DNA from: Candidatus Wolframiiraptor sp.
GTDB lineage: Archaea; Thermoproteota; Nitrososphaeria_A; Caldarchaeales; Wolframiiraptoraceae
DNA: 9,052 nt
Reading direction: 5' to 3'
Assembly: GCA_003660635.1 (NCBI GenBank)
Contig: QMUP01000024.1
Coordinates: forward strand, 1 to 9,052
In this document: positions 5,898-9,052 of the stretch, one piece after another
How the letters are laid out: every line of letters begins with the position of its first letter
Position numbering within the stretch: position 1 is the stretch's first letter
The notes under the pieces: model-generated
Seen by the model: only the letters and a program-made list of their open reading frames with translations
What the model was told of the DNA's origin: nothing
Database searches by the model: none
Made by a program: the position numbers and the translations under genes

Positions 5898-6806
5898 CTA
5901 GGGACCGAACAAAATCGACTTGATCAATTCTTTGGAAAACGGCTTTAAGTCGCCTAGTTCCTGGCCCACACCGACAAACAGTATCGGCTTACCGGTTAAC
6001 CTGCTTATCGATATCGCCGACCCACCACGCGCATCGGCATCCAGCTTAGCTAAGACTATATAATCGATCCCCACGTATTCGTTGAATCTCCTAGCCTGTT
6101 CTACGGCCGAATTCCCCGCCAACGCGTCCCCCACATAGATTACCAGGTCGGGGTTTACAACCCGCTTGATCTTCCGCATCTCCTCGAGGAGGTTTCGATC
6201 AACCTCTGTTCTCCCCGCGGTGTCTATGAGGACTACCGGGATATTATTCGCCTTAGCGCTCATCACGGCGTCCATCGCAACGGCAGCGGGGTCGGCACCA
6301 TACCTTTGACTAACAACCCTCACCTTGACTGATTTAGCGAGTTTCTGAATCTGCTCTATCGCGCCAGCTCGAAACGTGTCTGCGGCAGCTATTATGGAAG
6401 GATACCCGAGCCTTTTAAGATAATGTGCGATCTTAACTATCGTCGTTGTTTTACCACTACCATTCGGCCCAACGAATAATATCACAAAGGGTTCTCCACC
6501 TGAGGTTTTCTCCCTTATTTTTTCGAGAACCTCCTCTAAGTCGCCTTCTTGTAAGATATCATCTATAAGCTCAGTCATCATCTTCCTAATTTCGGCGGAT
6601 GAATCTTCAAACCTTTTAAGACGTAATTCTTTCAGCTTTGCCGCGAGCCTTTCCCCGAGATCCTCTGCAACTTCCACGGCCACATCATTCGCCACTAATT
6701 GGAGCTTAAAGTTCTCCACGTATCGTTGAATTTCTTTTTCTGATAGGGTTCTCGTGCCGAGCTCCTTAACCAATCCTCTGAGTATACCCTTTACACCCTC
6801 TAACAT
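5898..6806 (-). CDS. ftsY: Signal recognition particle receptor FtsY
   Basis: FtsY is the SRP receptor GTPase. It pairs with SRP54 at the membrane to deliver ribosomes making membrane and secreted proteins to the Sec translocon. The protein is 302 residues, a compact archaeal form without a long acidic A domain. The helical N domain spans about 1-95. The G domain carries the P-loop GPNGSGKT (113-120), DTFRAGAIEQ (143-152), DTAGR (195-199), AKLDADARGG (253-262, in place of TKLD) and the closing motif GVGQELGDLKPF (279-290). DTFRAGAIEQ and the lack of a methionine-rich M domain separate it from SRP54. The start is ATG 6806, with GGTGG about 9 nt upstream. It lies 34 nt after the DUF3786 gene and 34 nt before the DUF4443 gene, so the three are probably co-transcribed. 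Confidence 0.96.
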   Translation of the reverse strand: MLEGVKGILRGLVKELGTRTLSEKEIQRYVENFKLQLVANDVAVEVAEDLGERLAAKLKELRLKRFEDSSAEIRKMMTELIDDILQEGDLEEVLEKIREKTSGGEPFVILFVGPNGSGKTTTIVKIAHYLKRLGYPSIIAAADTFRAGAIEQIQKLAKSVKVRVVSQRYGADPAAVAMDAVMSAKANNIPVVLIDTAGRTEVDRNLLEEMRKIKRVVNPDLVIYVGDALAGNSAVEQARRFNEYVGIDYIVLAKLDADARGGSAISISRLTGKPILFVGVGQELGDLKPFSKELIKSILFGP

Positions 6807-6840
6807 CTCAGCGAGCCACCAAACTTCTAGTCATCTGACA

Positions 6841-7512
6841 TTATAGCTTCTTCGCCTCAGCCTCCATTATCGAGACCATGACGCGGCCCGCGAGGAGGAG
6901 ATCTTCAGCCGAGAAAAAGTGTCTCGCCGAGTAGTTAAACATGAGATTCGTTGTTGGAGCGATGTAGTCTTCTTTTTTACCCTTCCAAAGCTGCGTCAGG
7001 ATCCTCACCTTGGGCAAAAAAGAGAAAGAATAACTCAGACCTCCGAGCCTCTCCTTCTTTCCCCCAAGCCTCCTACAGACGAGTTCATATTTTTTAGGAG
7101 CATAGCCGAAGGTTCGTGCAAACGGATTAAGCACATATCTAGCGAAGTAGCTTTTATAACGCTTGGTCTTAGGAAACTGGTCAAAGGGAACCCAATCCTC
7201 CTTTCTACCTACCCCCGCGGAGGACGAGAGATACCTAAGTATCAGAAATGATATCTCGCTGGGGGCCTCCTTTCCCGCAACCAAATCTATAATCTCCTCG
7301 GAGTCGAGTTCAACGGAGTAGGTTTTCACTAAAAGATTTACGACATATCTACCTCGCTTTTTCCCGGGCTTTGAAGGCGGGAGAAAGATGACCCCACACC
7401 TCTTCGCCACCGCCTCCCCCTCTTTCTTTAATAACTCCTGAAAAACAGCCTTACAATCTTCCTTAGTTGGTAAGGTCGGCGGCCTCGATATACTCATCCC
7501 CCAATACACCAA
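6841..7512 (-). CDS. DUF3786 domain protein, first gene of the ftsY operon
   Basis: The protein is 223 residues and matches the DUF3786 pattern as I recall it. RYVVNLLVKTYSVEL (about 55-69) is the conserved strand. EISFLILRYLSSSAG (86-100) is followed by WVPFDQFP (107-114) and FARYVLNPF (123-131). The end carries the typical SFLPKVRILTQLWKG (164-178), TNLMFNYSARHFFSAEDL (188-205) and a last helix. Some members of the family carry an iron-sulphur domain; none is seen here, and Cys20, Cys39 and Cys146 are too scattered for a cluster motif. No biochemical role is established to my knowledge. GTG 7512 and ATG 7497 are both possible starts; a TATA-like element about 31 nt before 7512 favours the GTG with a leaderless mRNA. 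Confidence 0.72.
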   Translation of the reverse strand: MVYWGMSISRPPTLPTKEDCKAVFQELLKKEGEAVAKRCGVIFLPPSKPGKKRGRYVVNLLVKTYSVELDSEEIIDLVAGKEAPSEISFLILRYLSSSAGVGRKEDWVPFDQFPKTKRYKSYFARYVLNPFARTFGYAPKKYELVCRRLGGKKERLGGLSYSFSFLPKVRILTQLWKGKKEDYIAPTTNLMFNYSARHFFSAEDLLLAGRVMVSIMEAEAKKL

Positions 7513-7537
7513 CCGGATAGGATTTTGCCTTAGCCCC

Positions 7538-7549
7538 TTATTTGTATTC
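7538..7549 (-). promoter_or_regulatory. Candidate TATA element for the DUF3786-ftsY-DUF4443 operon
   Basis: The minus strand reads GAATACAAATAAG here, after a purine-rich GGAGAG, centred about 31 nt from the GTG at 7512. It is a weaker match than the plus-strand TATATA in the same gap, but it is the only candidate at a suitable distance. Confidence 0.35.
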
Positions 7550-7605
7550 TCTCCTCGAAAATCCCAAAAAGAGGGGGCGCGTCGAAGATCCTCTTTATTC
7601 AGAAG

Positions 7606-7615
7606 GGTTATATAG
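7606..7615 (+). promoter_or_regulatory. TATA box for the cinA-like gene
   Basis: GGTTATATAG is centred about 29 nt before the ATG at 7640, which puts the predicted transcript start at or within a few bases of the ATG. There is no Shine-Dalgarno, so the mRNA is probably leaderless. Confidence 0.6.
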
Positions 7616-7639
7616 GTAAATCGACTCTCCGCTATTTAG

Positions 7640-8485
7640 ATGAAATCTAAGAGAAGGCTTCAAACGACCTTCGATATAATCTCCATAGGCTACGAACTCC
7701 TAGACGGAAGAATCCTGAACACGAATGCGAAATGGCTGGCGGAGCAGATCAGTGGTCTCGGCGGAAAGGTTTGCAGGATAATCGCGGTCGGCGACGAGGT
7801 TGGGGAGATCAGTTCTGTGATAAAAGACTCGTTTAGGAGGAAGATTGATTGGGTGATAACGACGGGAGGACTTGGCCCCACCTACGACGACGTAACCCTT
7901 CAGGGGGTTGCCAAGGCCGTTGGCCGGAAACTCGTCTTAAATAAGAGGGCTCTAGAGATGGTCAGGAAGAAATATCTAGAACTCTTCGAGAAGGGTATAG
8001 TCGATAGCCCGGAACTCACCCCCCACCGGATGAAGATGGCTATGCTACCTAGAGGGGCAAAACCACTGGAGAATGAAGTCGGATCGGCTCCGGGAGTTCT
8101 TCTGAAATTCAAGAAGACGAGGATAGTATGTCTCCCAGGAGTCCCAAATGAATTGGAAAACATCTTCGAGAAGAGGGTTAAGCCTTTACTGGAGAGGAGC
8201 GTAAAAAAGATCCACACAGCCGACAGATGGCTTCTGATAAAAGGGGTTCCAGAATCCACATTAGCGCCAAAAATAGATGACGTGAGATCGAGGTTCCCTA
8301 CGGTTTATGTAAAATCCCATCCGAGACGCGAGGAAGGAGAATCCATCATAAACCTCTACATGAGGATAATCGCGCAGAATCCCCGCATATGCCGTGAAAC
8401 ACTCGATAAAGTGGAAAAGATCATAACGGAATTAGCTGAAGAACTCGGGGGAGTCGTCTCGAGATTGGAAGGTGCTCCGAGATGA
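7640..8485 (+). CDS. CinA-like molybdopterin-binding-fold protein (COG1058)
   Basis: This 281-residue protein is the MoCF (molybdopterin-binding-like) domain of the CinA family without the C-terminal NMN deamidase domain, the usual archaeal arrangement. It shows IGYELLDGRILNTNAKWLA (about 16-34; GDELL in many relatives), TTGGLGPTYDD (74-84), LPRGAKPLENEVGSAPGVLL (136-155) and CLPGVPNELE (164-173). Bacterial CinA-type domains have ADP-ribose pyrophosphatase activity, so nucleotide or NAD-derivative processing is a plausible but unproven role; a part in molybdopterin synthesis is not implied by the fold alone. The residues after about 190 form the family's extra alpha-beta segment. Start ATG 7640 has a TATA box 29 nt upstream. 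Its TGA overlaps an ATG of the next gene region (ATGA at 8482-8485), suggesting an operon. Confidence 0.88.
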   Translation: MKSKRRLQTTFDIISIGYELLDGRILNTNAKWLAEQISGLGGKVCRIIAVGDEVGEISSVIKDSFRRKIDWVITTGGLGPTYDDVTLQGVAKAVGRKLVLNKRALEMVRKKYLELFEKGIVDSPELTPHRMKMAMLPRGAKPLENEVGSAPGVLLKFKKTRIVCLPGVPNELENIFEKRVKPLLERSVKKIHTADRWLLIKGVPESTLAPKIDDVRSRFPTVYVKSHPRREEGESIINLYMRIIAQNPRICRETLDKVEKIITELAEELGGVVSRLEGAPR

Positions 8486-8720
8486 AAGAGACGATAGAGA
8501 CCTCGACCCTGTTCCTTGGAGGAGAGAGGTGTTTATCCTTGAAAGCCGATTCGAGGGGTCTCGAGGAGCTACTGGAGCTTTTCATGCTAATGGCTGTGTC
8601 TCGCTTTATGTGTCGATCTTAAAGAACGCGGATCCTATGGCCCTCCCACGGGTTACGGAGCTGCGAAAGATAAATAGAATAAATGAGGAGATCTTGAGAA
8701 AGGCGAGATCGAGAATTTGA
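8472..8720 (+). CDS. Small gene of uncertain frame between the cinA-like and SpoIIM-like genes
   Basis: Two frames compete. A GTG at 8472 opens an uninterrupted 82-residue frame to the TGA at 8718-8720. Its second half (NGCVSLYVSILKNADP, then a helix rich in RKINRINEEIL) looks like real protein. Its first half, with many arginines and aspartates, does not. In another frame the ATG at 8482, placed in a typical ATGA overlap with the upstream stop, gives 46 residues ending at 8622 with a sensible strand-helix pattern (LSLKADSRGLEELLELF). Joining that start to the later frame by one -1 shift near 8570-8590 would give about 78 residues. The strand-then-helix ending with D..AL distantly recalls the KEOPS subunit Pcc1, but this is weak. 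The TGA overlaps the next gene's TTG (TTGA), which supports translation to 8720. Confidence 0.45.
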   Translation: MLRDERDDRDLDPVPWRREVFILESRFEGSRGATGAFHANGCVSLYVSILKNADPMALPRVTELRKINRINEEILRKARSRI

Positions 8721-9052
8721 CAGCGAAGGACGTTTTGATCACTCGGTTAAAGTTCGCCGCAATAATTACAGTACTCCTATTTGCCATCCTCGCGATAGGG
8801 TCAGCCTTCCCCCTCGGAGATGAGGAAGCGGAGGAATTGGCTAAAAGGCTCGAGGAAATGAGTGGGGAGAATCTGGAGCTACAGATCTTCTTAAACAATT
8901 TTTTGATAACCATGATCGGTTACATACCCTTTATCGGGCCTTGCATAATGGGATACGTCATATTCCATACGGGTAGATATCTCGGATGGATCTCCGCGCA
9001 GACAGGGATCCCCGCAATTCTTTCAATATTCTTCACGGTGGTCACGGTTTAC
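8717..9052 (+). CDS. SpoIIM/DUF95-like integral membrane protein, 3'-partial
   Basis: The first 112 residues are present; the gene continues past the window. A short cytoplasmic start (LTAKDVLITRLK) leads to a membrane helix (about 12-31), an acidic external segment (GDEEAEELAKRLEEM, about 34-48), and then the block FLNNFLITMIGYIPFIGPCI (about 58-77). That block, with the asparagine pair and the GxIPFIGP turn, is typical of archaeal homologues of stage II sporulation protein M. A further hydrophobic stretch begins near 98. Archaea do not sporulate; the family's role there is unknown and is thought to involve membrane remodelling or transport. TTG 8717 is chosen because it overlaps the preceding stop (TTGA). 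A TTG at 8735 is an alternative. Confidence 0.75.
   Translation, partial: MTAKDVLITRLKFAAIITVLLFAILAIGSAFPLGDEEAEELAKRLEEMSGENLELQIFLNNFLITMIGYIPFIGPCIMGYVIFHTGRYLGWISAQTGIPAILSIFFTVVTVY

Noticed and set aside
1..9052. CRISPR array, insertion sequence, integrase attachment site, tRNA or rRNA
   Set aside because: I see no regularly spaced repeats, no transposase-like frames, no terminal inverted repeats and no tRNA-like cloverleaf in the short gaps. All gaps are under 200 nt.
1..9052. A new defence or mobile system
   Set aside because: Nearly all genes are identifiable housekeeping genes or conserved archaeal unknowns in ordinary operons. No nuclease, helicase, reverse transcriptase or repeat-guided module is visible.

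Overview
The window looks like chromosomal DNA of a thermophilic archaeon, most likely of the TACK superphylum (Thermoproteota, Korarchaeota or Bathyarchaeia-like). It encodes aIF2 beta with a zinc ribbon, an archaeal prefoldin alpha subunit, a compact archaeal FtsY and an archaeal-type S-adenosylhomocysteine hydrolase. It also carries DUF4443 and CinA-like proteins, AGA/AGG-rich arginine codons, and TATA boxes about 30 nt before start codons. The lineage cannot be fixed more closely from sequence alone.

Layout. At 1-1011 (+) is the 3' part of a medium-chain dehydrogenase whose start lies just outside the window. A 187-nt gap ends in a good promoter and Shine-Dalgarno for a 46-residue ribbon-helix-helix regulator (1199-1339, +). 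Facing it is a minus-strand pair: aIF2 beta (2538-2101) followed by a 245-residue protein I do not recognise (2079-1342). Divergent from aIF2 beta is ahcY (2624-3943, +). It converges on a small two-helix membrane protein (4214-3972, -). Prefoldin alpha (4795-4349, -) is divergent from a MazG-like protein (4904-5263, +), whose 3' end overlaps that of a DUF4443 regulator-like gene. That gene ends a minus-strand operon reading DUF3786 protein (7512-6841), ftsY (6806-5898), DUF4443 protein (5863-5237). On the plus strand at the right edge is a tightly coupled run: a CinA-like molybdopterin-binding-fold protein (7640-8485), a small gene with an ambiguous frame (8472-8720), and the start of a SpoIIM/DUF95-like membrane protein that runs off the window (8717-9052).

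How they fit together. Most recognisable genes are core information-processing or housekeeping genes: translation initiation, membrane targeting, chaperone, and recycling of the methylation by-product. Prefoldin alpha and ftsY are adjacent in a conserved gene cluster in many archaea. Here the pair is split by an inverted MazG-like gene and a DUF4443 gene. Several promoter-proximal genes have a TATA-like element 29-31 nt before the start codon, which suggests widespread leaderless mRNAs.

I found no CRISPR array, transposon, tRNA, rRNA or clear defence or mobile system. The window reads as ordinary archaeal chromosome with some uncharacterised genes and a few architectural oddities. Nothing here justifies claiming a new biological system.
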